A stretch of 64,000 bases of DNA from Fennellomyces sp. T-0311 (lineage: Eukaryota; Mucoromycota; Mucoromycetes; Mucorales; Lichtheimiaceae): contig JALLLT010000002.1 of assembly GCA_025266875.1 (NCBI GenBank), forward strand, positions 930,001 to 994,000, given 5' to 3'. The translations under genes and the position numbers were made by a program. Within the stretch, counting starts at the first letter, position 1. Each line of letters starts with the position of its first letter. Of the stretch, positions 34,851 through 47,816 are shown one piece after another. The notes beneath the pieces are model-generated. The model saw only the letters and a program-made list of their open reading frames with translations. It did not search any database and was not told the DNA's origin.

Positions 34851-35206
34851 TCTAGAATATATCTACGTAATGCATATTATACCATGACTAACATGATTTC
34901 CCACTGGTATCTCGCTATATCCAAGAATAGTATTGCTCTTCAGCGACATATACACCTCCACTCTCTCTCCTTATAAACAAATTTTGGGTGCATACTTCTT
35001 TTCAGATCCGACGCCGGTTGAGCTTGACACTTTTCTCATGCAATACTGAGCGCTGCGTTCTTTTAATATGTCGCTATTATATAGCGGTGCTCCTGACTCG
35101 ATACAGGAAAACAATATATCTTACAGACACTCAGTTACTACAGTGACTATGAAATTACATCAAATATATGTACAGTTCAAAAAACAGGGAGGAAATGGTA
35201 TCAATA
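34851..35206. other. Intergenic between convergent genes
   Basis: Convergent 3' ends of the metallophosphatase and the permease. A CTATATAG-type stretch is present and no gene is seen. Confidence 0.45.
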
Positions 35207-37314
35207 TCATCGCTGATTGTCGTGGGCGTTGGTATTCTTGTTAACTGTCTTGATATCAGCAACCGATGAATTGGTTGAGGTGTATGACACGTTTTCGTCG
35301 AGATAGGGATCGGGCTCCATGCTTTTACCAGGACCTTTAAAGTACTTCTTGGCTTGCAGTTGGTAATATCCGACAGAACCACCAATAACGACCACGAGTG
35401 GAACGCATGCATAGTTCATATTTTCTATTAAAAAAACTGATGCATAAGCTTTTTGTCAAGTGATGGGTTGCTTGCAATACATACCTGCTGTCACCGGATT
35501 TTCGGTCGGGCATAAAAAGAGTGCAGACGTGAATAAGATCCATACGCAACTGATGGAGTTGATAACGGAGGAGAAAGGTCCGAGATGGAAAGGTCCCCGT
35601 TGGAAAGTTTTCCGTGCAACGGTCAAACGAAGACAAATGGGAATAAAGTAGGCCAGCGACGATGCAATGGTATTGACAGAAACAATTGCATTGAAAGCAG
35701 TTGTGTTGACGATATACTAACCCAATGTTTTAATATGGTGTCATGACAACATATAAGCAAACGAACTTACCAAGATACCGATAACAGCAGCAAAAATGAT
35801 ATTAGCCCATACGGCGTAGATGGGTGTCTTGGTTTTGCTGTTAATTTTGCTCAAATGCGAGCTGAATGGCTATAGAGAACCAAAATATAATTAGCAAAAG
35901 CAACATAAAGCATATAATAGATTACGAACCATAGCACGATCACGTGAGAAAGCATAAACAAGACGCGAGCTGCCTAAAGTTAATGCAGAACCGCTGAAAA
36001 ACATGGCACCCATGATGATGACATTAAAAACGACGGTCCAGTTGTAACCGACACCATCCAGAAAGACCTTGGTCATTTGAGGGTTTAGATTGGTTTCAAC
36101 GATTTGGGTTTGGAAATCCTGCACACAAAAATTGACTGCAAGCATAAAGACGAATCCGAATATGCCCGCTGTTCCGATTGCATACAGGATACCACGAGGT
36201 GCATTGCGTGCAGCATCTTTGGTTTCTTCAGACATTTGAGCGGCACTATCGAATCCAGACAAGGTATATTGACTTTGGAGTAAACCGATGAGGAAAGCAT
36301 AACCATTGGAAGAAAATCCTGTATCATTTTCAAAATAGGTAAACTAAAAGGGCTGTTTAATGTATGCTTTTTTTTTGCTAAATTTGAAATACTTACCACC
36401 CATTTTCCACTAGCCTTATTGGGAGTCAAGACCAATGCGACAATAACAATAAGAAGTGTACCGATAAGATGCCAGTAAAGTGAAATTTGGTTGAAAATTC
36501 CGTTGTACTTGACGCTGACAGAGTTGATGATTCCATGAATGAATACAATCACCAAAAAGATACCATACTGCCAATAGATGCCTGCATCGTAATCAGGGTC
36601 TTTGATGCCTATCAATGATGACATGAACTGCGCAAGACCAAGATCGGCAGATGTGATCGCGACTTAAAAAGAAAGTTACTTTTCGATTGCTTCAGTGATT
36701 CGAAATCTTTCGTACCTGTCTGCATGAAAAAAAAGACAAATTAATTAGCATGATTGGATCAGATTTATAAGAAAAAACCAGTATTTACCAATCCCAACCA
36801 ATTACACCAACCGGTAAGCCAGCAAGCTAATGGAACCCATTCAGGAGGTGCTAATCGGGCAACCCAAATGTAAAGACCACCAGTTACGGGATACGCCGAG
36901 CAAATCTCAGCCAATGACAGGCCGACGCAAAAAGTAAAGATGGCAACGAGTAAAAAACCTTCAATAATGGCGATCGAGCCGCCGGACATCATCGCGTCGC
37001 CCCAAAGCTGTTGTCATAAGGTTTATGGTTAGCGCCCTATTGGTGAAGCGATATTTTTTTTTGTTTACAGGAGTGAGACCCGACAAGATGGAGCAACAGC
37101 CAAAAGCAATTGAAAAATTGGACAACGTAGACATTGACTTGCTCATTTCCTAAGCAACAAATGTTTCAGCATTAAAGTATTTCAAGACCAGGAACAATTT
37201 TACCTGCTTATAGCCAAACGAGGCCATAATCTCGTCTTCGACCGAGACATGCTTGACACCAACTTCTTCGTGATGAGACGTATGTACAGAAGTGATCTCG
37301 TCAACAGTTGTCAT
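35207..37314 (-). CDS. APC-family amino-acid / GABA-choline type permease
   Basis: Nine exons, high to low: 37314-37204, 37149-37069, 37007-36789, 36719-36716 (4 nt), 36662-36397, 36343-35930, 35869-35771, 35716-35485 and 35424-35207; 547 residues. The N-terminus is cytosolic; about 12 membrane helices follow. Family marks include the unwound first helix region FSIAFGCCSILSGLTPLWG, SLAEICSAYPVTGGLYIWVARLAPPEW, TGWCNWLGL, then TVAITSADLGLAQ, GFDSAAQMSEETKDAARNAPRGI and SRLVYAFSRD. These fit the fungal ACT subfamily (UGA4/HNM1-like), proton-coupled uptake of GABA, choline or amino acids at plasma membrane or vacuole. Substrate cannot be told. The 4-nt exon ACAG is needed to keep the frame between two introns of normal size and gives the family spacing from NWLG to GLAQ. 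Confidence 0.9.
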
Positions 37315-38195
37315 GCGATCGATGTAACTAGGAAATAAAGTAATAAAAAGGCTAATGGGTATACAAGAAAGGGAAAAAGGAAAAGTTGACAGGACGAATT
37401 TTTTTTTTCTTTCATTCAATTGATCGGCTTCTCCGATTTGTCCATATTCAGGTAAAAACAGCGACTCCGCTTGACGACCTTTTGTTATCTTTGATTACGA
37501 TAAGATACATGACTTTATGGGCAAGCGCGATGCGGATGAATGCCAACGTTGCCAAGTGTGGTTATTCATGGCAACACAAATGACAAATCTAAACATTCGC
37601 CGACAGCAGGTCCCTTTTTGGTCAATTTGAACCAGATGGGTTTGTCAGGCTCCCACGGCCCTATCCTTGCGGGGTCCACATTCACTCTCTCACACCTTCG
37701 ACCATCAATTTGTACTAAACTATATATTTGTTTGTCATACCAAAAGCTATTTTTTTCGCGACATAATCAGATAAAGCTATAGAACAAATCAGATCAAATG
37801 ATCCAGGGTTTGCCATGGTTATAAAAATGAGCACATACCCCGGCAAATGGATGATCAAGTGTTACAAGCTCTAGCCAATATGGTTATACGCGATATCAAA
37901 ACAAAGTTCCGATCGATGTTTATTGGAAATCATAATGCCGAGACATCAATGGAACAACGGGAACAGGTTGGAGGACCCTTCTGTAATTGATCGCGGACGT
38001 TCCTCCGTCACCCCTCCCCACAGTCTGTGGAGGATACTTATTCGTCATATGCAGTCATAGAAACACATTTATTCAGTGGTAAAAAAAAACTGACACGCAT
38101 AACAGTACTAATTTGCAAGTACATTTGAAGAGTAATAATGATTACATACATAGATCGAAAGAAAGAAGAGAAATGGTAAAGGATAAAAGGTAGGT
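37315..38195. other. Intergenic, no gene seen
   Basis: Upstream of the permease and downstream of the first ABC pump. There is a T run at 37400 and a small inverted repeat, ATCCTCCACAGACTG-like, near 38017. No ORF or RNA is supported. Confidence 0.45.
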
Positions 38196-41100
38196 TTAGT
38201 GGGCGGTAAGGGACTGTTGATGAACAAGAGACGCATATTCACCATCAAGTCGAAGAAGTTCCCAATGTGAACCTTGTTCAACGACACGTCCATCCTTGAC
38301 GACACAGATCAAATCAGCGTTCTGGACCGTTGACAGGCGATGAGCAATCGTAATGGTTGTGCGTCCACCTTCGCTAACAATATTATCGATAGCTTCTTGA
38401 ACAAGTTTCTCCGACTCACTATCGAGGGCAGACGTGGCTTCATCGAGTAAAAGGATCTTGGGCTTACGAATCAATGCTCGAGCGATAGCAATACGTTGCT
38501 TTTGACCACCCGATAATTGAGATCCCTTGTCGCCAACGCGTGTATTGTAACCATCTGGAAGCTCCGAAATAAACTTGTGGATATTGGCTGCCCTTGCTGC
38601 TTCCTCAACTTGTTCTTGAGTCACCGTCTGATTTTCACCAACACCGAACCGGATATTCTCCCCGATCGAAAGGTCAAACAGTACTGGCTCTTGCCCAACC
38701 AACGCTTGGTGGGATCGCAGATTTCCCAATGTATAGTTCTTGACATTATAATGATCCAGTCGGATAGTGCCTGCCGTGGGATCATACCAACGTTGAAGCA
38801 TTCCGATGACCGTGCTTTTTCCGCAACCACTTGAACCAACGAGGGCAATGGTCTGGCCGGCCTTTCCTTTAAAATTGAATCCGCCATCAAAGATAGGCTT
38901 TCCACGTGTAGGGTAACAAAACGCAATGTTATCGAATGCGATATCACCAGCAATACTTGAAGTGGCAGCTTCGATGCCTTCGAGATCAGGATCAATGTAT
39001 GATTGTCGTTCAAGTACTTCAAAAACACCGATGGCTGCCGACTTGGCTTTGACAAATGTCGTCACAAACACGCTGGAACGACCAACACCTTGCATGGAAA
39101 TCATCAATGTCAACAGACAGATAAAAAGGTCATCAAATTCCAATCGGCCTTGCTTCATAAACATGACACCAGCCGAGTAGGTGACCGCAGCGACATAGAG
39201 AACAAAGCCTTGTGACAAAGCGTAACCGATGCTTGATAAGTATGCTTTGCGTCGTGCCAGTCGATGGGGTCGTTCCAAAGTGCGTGCGTATTTTGATTCA
39301 AAGAAAGCCTGTTTTCCAAGAGCAGTAACCGTGCGAATCTCTTTGATGGCTTCCCCGGCTACTTCTCCACCTTGCTCATGTGCCTTGGCAGCTTTGTCTT
39401 GGTAGCCACGCTCGATTCTTGCTTCGTAGAAACTGGCACCCATGAGGAATGGCGACATTCCAATAACGATAAGCGATAATGCCCAATCGTGTGCAAAAGC
39501 CACTGCCAAACCTACACAAGCATTCAAATTAGCATTCGTATTAATATTACGCAACAAGACAAAAGTACGTACCACATACGGTTGTTGAAATAATCTGCAT
39601 GATATCACCAGGTACTTTGGTTACCATTTCATTCATGTTCTTGGTATCCACGGCAAGTTTCGATGTCAACGCACCGACACTGTTATCCTCGTGATCATAG
39701 TAACCGATTTCTTGCTTCATGTACGAACGAAGTAGCATTGCGCGCAATCGTGCTGTGTAGCGTGAGTCCACCAATTCAAACATCCAACTTTGAAAACCGT
39801 AGCCAAAGAACGCAATGATGGCAAAGACGAGGAAAAGGAATGCATACAAATTTGCACCTTCAAAAGGACCCGGAGAAATCTGCTCTGGTGGCAGAATCAG
39901 AACATAGATACACTTGCCAGCAGTAAATGCGAAAAGTGGATAGATCGCACCAGCAACCAATGCGGCAACGCAACCAAATGCCAAAAGATGCCATTCGCTG
40001 CGTACTTGATTTAGTATCTTGCCAATTGGAGCATCTTGCTGCTTTCGCATCTTGAGCTCATTCTTGTTTTTACGTCGCTTCAACTCGTAGGCGTCAATTG
40101 AGGATGTCGTGCTTCTGCGGGAGAGATTTGGTTCAAAGTATTCCTCGCTACTGGTCGCGTGGATGGCAGCAGCTTGGCTAGATCTCTGACGGAGTCGTAA
40201 ACTCTCCATGCGAACTAATTCTTCCGCATCGGTGGTACCATCATTGGATGAATCTTGTTGTTCAGTGGCAATTTGTTGCTTGTTGACAAGTTCGGCGTAG
40301 ACACCACCATATCGAACGAGCTCTTCATGGGTACCTTGCTCAACAAGCTCGCCTTGATGCATTACCACAATCAGATCAGCGTTACGGATTGTTGAGAGAC
40401 GATGAGCAATGACGATGGTTGTTCGACCCGCTGAAGCAGCATCTAGTGCACATTGTACAAGTCTTTCGGATTGTGTATCCAGCGCTGAAGTAGCCTAGAA
40501 AGTAAACTGTTAGAATATCGGAATCAAATATCAGTCATTAGATGAATTAGCTTACTTCATCCAACAGAAGGATAGGTGGGTTTTTGAGAATAGCCCGAGC
40601 AATAGCAATTCGCTGCTTCTGACCACCCGAGATCATACCACCATGCTCACCAACCAACGTGTCGTACCCTTTTGGTAAATTGGAAATGAACGTATGACAA
40701 TTGGCTTTCTGGCAGGCGCTAACAATCTGGTCTTGAGTCACGGGCATGTGGATACCGAGTAGCAAGTTTTGGCGGATCGTCATGTTAAAAAGCACCGGTT
40801 CTTGGGAAACAACACCGATCTGTGAACGTAACCATTGAAGATTGTAATCTCGAATATCATGATGATCCAAAAGCACTTGTCCAAAGTTTGGATCGTAAAA
40901 GCGTTGCAGGAGTTGCATACTTGTTGACTTGCCTGAGCCAGAAGGACCAACAAAAGCAACGGTCATACCAGGGTTGATTTTGAGACTGAGTTGCTTGAGA
41001 ATTGGAACATCAGGCCTTGCTGGATAACTAAACTTGATGTTGCGAAACTCGATATCGCCAACGACTTGATGAGGCTTCAATCCTTGGGTCGAATCCGTGT

Positions 41101-42297
41101 CAATGGCTGGAACCCTTGCGATAGTTTCAAAGATCGTATAGGCTGCTCCCCGGCCGGCAGACAGCGCAGCAATTTGGTCAGGCAGCTTCATCAAAGAGAT
41201 TGCACCAAGGACGACACAAAAGAAGGAGATCATAACACGGAAGCCCTTCAATGTGTCACTGATAGCAAGTGTTGAGCCGTACCAGAAGGCAAATGCAAAG
41301 ATACTGAATAACGTGAATAGAAAGGTACCAACACCAGCACCGAGAACAAGAGCGCGACGAGCACCTGCTTGACGGTTTTTGAGTAGCTTGGTTTCGTACA
41401 TACGACAGAATCGTTCTTGCAGATTGAAGGAATAGATTGTACGAATGCCGGAGAATGCCTGTTCAACTACACTGCTCGCTTCGGCATAAGAATCTTGGAC
41501 TTGCTGAGTGCTTAGAGATAGGAAGCGATCCATTAACCAGCTGACAATAGCAAGTGCTGGCAATACTGCAACAACCATAGCACCAACTCGCCTAGAAATG
41601 AAAATGATATTGATTTCTAAACACGTAATTGCGGATAACTTTTATCAACCCACCAACCAACTGCGAACGACTGAAATAAGCCCATGGCCGTGGCAGAAGC
41701 AGTTCGAACCATAGCGCCGTACTTTTCTGAAATCGCAACTTGATAATACTGTGTATCCGCATTCAAACGAGCAGTAAGCGATCCGTTCTTTTCTTGATCG
41801 AACCACTCCATATCCTGACGCAAGATAGAATGGAGGTAGAGCTGACGCACACGGCGAGTTTGGTTTTCACCCGAGATGACCCATAAGCAGTTACCGATAT
41901 AGGAGAGTATCATGACAACTGTACCAATGGCAATCAAGATGAGCGCCGAGTTCTTTGCCATATCTTCGAGCGTCGCGCCACCTTCTTCATAATCTTCCAT
42001 GGTCGAGTTTATGAATATGCCAAAAATGACAATAGACAAAGGCTGCAACAGACCGGCCAGAATGGAACAGAGCATGGCGAATCCAATCATCACCTTGTCC
42101 CAGATAGTCGAATAACGAAACATCTTCCGCATAGGAATGGCCGCTTTCTTGGATTTGATTTTCTGTTTGTCTTTTTTGCCTCTGGTACGATCCTCCATTG
42201 GAATGTCAGCATCGATGACGTTACTGGACGAGGTATCATCACTGCAAGGGCTGTATCGGCGTGTTGGACGTGACCAACTAAAAGATGATCCAGGCAT
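38196..42297 (-). CDS. Full-size ABCB multidrug-resistance transporter 1
   Basis: Four exons: 42297-41654, 41591-40556, 40494-39573 and 39511-38196; 1305 residues in the order TMD-NBD-TMD-NBD. Walker A 1 is GPSGSGKST (430-438), with the noncanonical signature ISGGQ and ILLLDE completed across intron 2 to DEATSALD. Walker A 2 is GSSGCGKST (1093-1101; Ser where Pro is usual), with LSGGQ and [12 protein letters not shown]. The linker has [16 protein letters not shown], a likely phosphosite cluster. The family exports drugs, lipids or peptides (P-glycoprotein, yeast Ste6 type) at the plasma membrane or vacuole. A TATAAAAA element lies about 50 nt upstream on the minus strand. It is the 3' partner of a head-to-tail pair with the pump at 43669. 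Confidence 0.95.
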
Positions 42298-43668
42298 ATG
42301 GTAAAAAAGAATTGATCTAATGTACGTGTCCGCCGTGCTTTGCCTTTTTATAAAGCGTCTTAGCGTTCTTTAAAACTAAAACTGGATAAAGATTAATAAA
42401 TTGCCCAGATCAGGCGGCTTGGCTTCTCGAATAATCGTACAACAACCGAATCAACATCCAGAAAGAGAACTATATGTATGTGCGACCGAATAATCACACC
42501 TTTCATATCTATTCTGCTTCCTATTATCAAAATAATACTGACATACCGGTTTGGTTATTCTTTTGGCGTTTTCATGTACGTAGTCGTGTTACCTTCGAGT
42601 TTATAGAATCGTAAACAAAGTTGCCTATATCTCGATATATTATTGCGCTTTTTTATGATAAATATATTACCAATATTAATATATGTGGTCAATAAAGAGG
42701 CTGGATAGGTGAAGCTGTAACTAATGGATTTCCAGTTTCTCGGATAACCGTAACTCAAATCTTGTGCATCATTGGATACTTGGCAGCTTGGCAGTACCTT
42801 GGCGAAAGTTCCCGACATGTGTTAGTGTTTATCATGGGTGCCACTTTGAGCATGCTGTGACGACATTATGGGATCATCAATGGCTCAAAAAGCAACTCAT
42901 TCCTGCTAATGTTGATTTGAAGTGCGCATTACGGTATCAACGCTCGAATGGTCTCTAGCCGGCAAGTATCCATACATACGTACTCTATTCTTCAGCAAGG
43001 CTCAGTGTAAAGCGATGCTGTCACCAGAATTCTCTGCTGTCCTGCGCTTTGATCTTCCACTTTCCATCGCTGCACGACTTACGTGCCTTATCCTACATTG
43101 GTTTTGTATTTACAATGTGTTTAACATCTTGTTTGACTTTATTTCAAACATCTGGTTAAGCTTTTTCGTCCTATTTCCTGATAGGCGGTGTTAAGTCAGA
43201 TTCTGTGATGCTTGATATAAATGTTGGGCGCTTTGTCTCCAAATTTGGCAATTCTTCGAAAAGGCGTCAAATTCTGTGGACAACAACAAACTGCCAACTG
43301 TTGAGAGTGAAGGTTCGAGTTTTGTGCGAGGTACATGCAATCGTTTCTGGTGAATATTACCACTTCTACTTAAAAACTGTATGTATATCGGATCTCTACA
43401 CCCGATACTGTGCTGAGTCGAATATGAGGGAAATGATGGCTATCCCAAGAAAGCGGCTTGAACGCAACACGTGCATAATTACAAAAGACGCTTTATATTT
43501 GGTCAATCGTTTGTAATGTACAATCCGTGCAGAATGTTAAGATCACATAATCTCTATGTATTATATAAAATGTAACGGGAATATAACGGGTAAAAGAAGT
43601 TTAAAGAACAATGCGTGAAGTAAGAGTACAATTGTGAGATGACAAAAAGGGAAAATGCTGAAGAAAAT
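42298..43668. other. Spacer between the two ABCB genes
   Basis: About 1.4 kb, holding the promoter of pump 1 and the 3' end of pump 2. AT-rich, with open frames up to 103 residues lacking motifs. No ABC fragments remain, so the duplication is not recent at this level. Confidence 0.45.
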
Positions 43669-46600
43669 CTAGTGAGCGTTGAGAGACTGCTGGCGCACAA
43701 GGGAAGCATATTCGCCCTCCAACTTGAGCAGCTCCCAGTGGGTGCCCTGTTCAACGACACGACCACCCTTGACCACACAAATCAAATCAGCATCCTGGAT
43801 AGTCGACAAACGATGGGCAATAGTGATGGTAGTACGGCCACCTTCGCTGATGACATTGTCGATAGCAGCCTGTACCAGCTTTTCGGATTCAGAGTCCAAA
43901 GCGGACGTGGCTTCGTCGAGCAAGAGAACCTTGGGCTTGCGAATCAACGCACGGGCAATAGCAATACGCTGCTTCTGACCACCGGACAACTGGGAACCCT
44001 TGTCACCGACACGAGTATCATAGCCATTGGGAAGATCAACAATAAAATTGTGGATGTTGGCGGCACGGCAGGCTTCTTCGACTTGTTCCTGGGTGACGGA
44101 CTTGCCCTCATCCATACCGAAGCGGATGTTCTCGCCAATGCTCATATCAAAAAGAACGGGTTCTTGACCAACCAAAGCCAAATGGGAGCGGAGGTTGCCC
44201 AAAGTGTAGTTCTTGGTGTTGTGTTCGTCGAGACGAACGGTACCGTCAATGGGATCGTACCAGCGCTGAAGCATACCAATGGTGGTCGACTTGCCACAAC
44301 CTGAAGGACCGACAAGAGCGATAGTCTGACCAGCCTTGCCTTCCAAGTTGAATTCACCATCGAAAATCGGCATATCAGGACGAGCGGGGTAACTATGGTA
44401 AAAAAGAAAAGTCAGTACTGTACTTGACACACAAAAAGCGAAACACTTACCGGAAGGTAATGTCCTCAAACGAGAGGTCACCCTTGATAGCAGAGCTGGC
44501 GGGCTCAATGCCTTCGAGTTCGGGATCAATGTGGGGCTTGCGATCGACGACTTCGAAAGAAGCGATGGCAGAGTTCTTGGCCTTGGCAAAGGTGGAAGTG
44601 AAGACAGATGCGCGACCGATACCCTGGGCGGTGATAAGGACGGCCATCATACAGATAATCATTTCATCAAATTCGAGCTTTTTAGCATCCATCAAACGAA
44701 CACCAGCGTAGAAAGCAACAGCGTTGGTGTACATGTTGATAGCCTGTTGCAGAGCATAGCCGACGGAAGACATGACAGCCTTACGCATAGCGAGCTTGTG
44801 GGGATGATCCAAAGCGCGGTCGAACTTGATCTCAAAGTGGCCTTGCTTGTTCAGTGCCTGGACAGTGCGGATTTCCTTGATGGCTTCACCAGCAACTTCA
44901 CCACTCTGTTCGTTGGCTTTGGCAGTCTTGTCTTCGAAACCACGATGGATCTTGGATTCGTATGCGGTGGCACCACCAATGAAGGGAGCCATACACAAAA
45001 CGATCAAAGTCAAAATCCAGTTGTGCACAAACGAGATCACGAGACCTGTACAAGAAGAGTTAGCTGTCGTCGTACTTTGGGCAATGTTGAGCCAACTTAC
45101 CAGTGACGGTGGTAGAGATAATCTGCGTGACATCACCCCAGACCTTGGTTACCATCTCGTTGACGTTCTTGGAGTCAATAGCCAGCTTGGAAGTCAAGGC
45201 GCCCATGCTGTGTTCATCATCATCAAAGTAGCCAACTTCTTGCTTCATGTAGGCACGGAAGATATGACCACGGAGACGTTCAGTGTAGCGTTCACCAGCG
45301 CATTCGAAGGAGATGATCTGAGCACCAAAACCGACGAAGCAGGCAATACCGAACATGACAAAGACAAACGAGTACAAGTTGGCGCCCTCCATCGGTCCGG
45401 GGTCGGTGTTACCCTCGAAGATCATCACGGTGATAACCTTGGCGAAAACCAGAGCGAAACAGGGGAAGATGGCACCCGCAATTGCAGCACCTAGACAACC
45501 AGTGGCTAAGAGGAACCATTCGGGACGCATCTGTTGAAGAATCTTGCCCATAGGAGCCTTTTGCTTCTTGCGCAACTTGCGTTGTTCCTTTTCGCGGCGG
45601 AGCTTGAGTTCGAAGGCATCGATGGACGACACGGTGCTCATGCGGACTAGATGGCCAGACTTTTGATCGTCCTTTTCATTTTGTTCGATGATTTCGTTGA
45701 TCTTGCGCTGTTGCTCGAGCAACTCTTCGTTCTCCTTGCGGAGCAATTCTTCTTCGTCAAGTTCCTGCTCTTCACCGACTTGCTTGGTAGCGATCTGCTG
45801 CTTGCGAACCAGTTCGGAGTAGACGCCGTTGAGAGCCAAAAGTTCTTCGTGGTTGCCTTGTTCGATGAGGTCACCTTTAGCCATGACAACAATCAAGTCA
45901 GCGTTGCGGATAGTGGACAGACGATGGGCAATGACAATGGTGGTACGATCAGCGGCGGCAGCATCCAAGGCGCGCTGGACAAGACGTTCAGACTGGGTAT
46001 CCAAAGCAGAGGTGGCCTATACAAATTAAAATAAGCAACCGGAACATACGCAATATAAAAAAGTACAACTTACTTCGTCCAAAAGCAGAATCGTGGGGTT
46101 CTTGAGAATGGCACGTGCAATAGCAATACGTTGCTTCTGGCCACCGGAAAGCATACCACCGTGCTCACCAACAAGGGTGTCGTAACCGTCGGGCAATTGC
46201 GAGATGAAAGTGTGGCAGTTGGCCTTCTTGCATGCCTCGATGATCTCCTCACGCGAGGCCTCGTACTCGATACCCATGAGCAAGTTCTGGCGGATGGTCA
46301 TGTTGAACAAAACGGGTTCCTGAGACACGACACCGATTTGCGAACGGAGCCACTTCAAGTTCAAGTCCTTGAGATCGTTGCCGTCAAGCGAGACGCTGCC
46401 CTCATGGGGATCGTAGAAACGTTGGATCAGCTGGACACTGGTTGACTTGCCGGATCCAGAAGGACCAACAAAAGCGACAGTCATACCGGGCTTGATCTTC
46501 AAGGTGAGCTTCTTCAAGATGGTGATGTCTGGGCGGGTGGGGTACGAGAACTTGACGTCCTTGAACTCGATCTCACCAATGACCTTCTCGGGCTTGATAC

Positions 46601-47816
46601 CATCTTCGGAATCGGGATCGATGACGGGCACACGATCAATGGTGGAGAAGACCTTGTGGGCGGCACCACATGCAGTCGAGACGGCGGAAAGGTTGGGAGG
46701 CAGCTGCATAAGAGACATGGCACCAATGATCATGGCGAAGAAGACAACCAAGACCTGAGCACCAGTCATAGTTCCCTCACGGACGAGGCGGCCACCATAC
46801 CAGAAGGACAGACCGTACGTGGCAAAGAGGACGAACAAGAAGATACCAAAACCGATACCAAGATAGATACCACGCTTCATGCCGACTTCACGAGCCTTGA
46901 CGAGCTTCTCTTCGTAGCGGCGGGCAAAGCGATCTTGCAACGAGAAAGCGTAGACAGTGCGGATACCAGCAAAGACTTGTTCGGCAATGGCACCGGCTTC
47001 GGCGTATGAGTCTTGGGTCTGCAGGGTGAACTTGGTAATGAAGTAACCAATAGCGCCACCGCAAGCAGCGAGCACCGGCATTGTGGCCAGAATGATGACA
47101 GCAAGATTCCAACCCTCGACGAAGGCAATGATGAAACCGGAGATGAATGCACCAATGGCCATGAGCATGATACCACACTTTTCAGAGATACCATCCTGAA
47201 TGAGCTGGGTGTCGGCGGCGAGACGAGTGGTGAGCGAACCTTCTTCGGACTTATCGAACCAGCCCAAATCCTGACGCAAAATGGCGTGAACATAGGACTG
47301 ACGGATACGACGCGTCTGATTTTCACCGGTGATGATCCAGAAGCTTTGGGCGACGTAGGCGGCGACTAAGGTGGCGGTACCCATGTACACGAAGATCAGG
47401 ATGATATCGTGTGTAAGGGGCAAAAGTTTGATATCCTCCATCAAGGCAGGATTGGACATAGCTGGCATCAAAGCGTCACCAAGCTCAGTCAAAAGATCAC
47501 CGAAAATAATGATAACGACAGGCTGGATGGCACCGATACCCATAGAGCAAATAGCGGCGATAGCGATCATAAGTAATTCAGTCCTGGTTGCGAAGCGGAA
47601 CAGTTTGTAGACAGGAACAGCTGGATCCTTCTTCTTCTTTTCCTTCTTCTTCTTCTTGTCATCAACTTCTTCGGGTTGTTGAATGGGAGTGTGTTCGGTG
47701 ACTCCCACAATCGATGTTTTTTCAGATTTGGTCGACAGCGCAACGTCTTCAGTTCGTTTCAATTCGATCTCCTGCACCGTCGCGGACGACCGTGTGGATG
47801 ATGTTGACCCTGGCAT
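43669..47816 (-). CDS. Full-size ABCB multidrug-resistance transporter 2
   Basis: Four exons: 47816-46074, 46016-45101, 45045-44451 and 44392-43669; 1325 residues, TMD-NBD-TMD-NBD. Walker A 1 GPSGSGKST is at 451-459, LSGGQ at 556-560, and ILLLDE at 576-581 continues to ATSALD in the next exon. Walker A 2 GPSGCGKST is at 1113-1121, with LSGGQ and [12 protein letters not shown]. The linker is a charged coiled coil ([17 protein letters not shown]) followed by [17 protein letters not shown], equivalent to the pump 1 linker. The DE/ATS and TTV-x-G introns sit at the same sites as in pump 1; the others differ. TATATAAAG on the minus strand lies about 85 nt before the ATG. Substrate is unknown. Confidence 0.95.
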
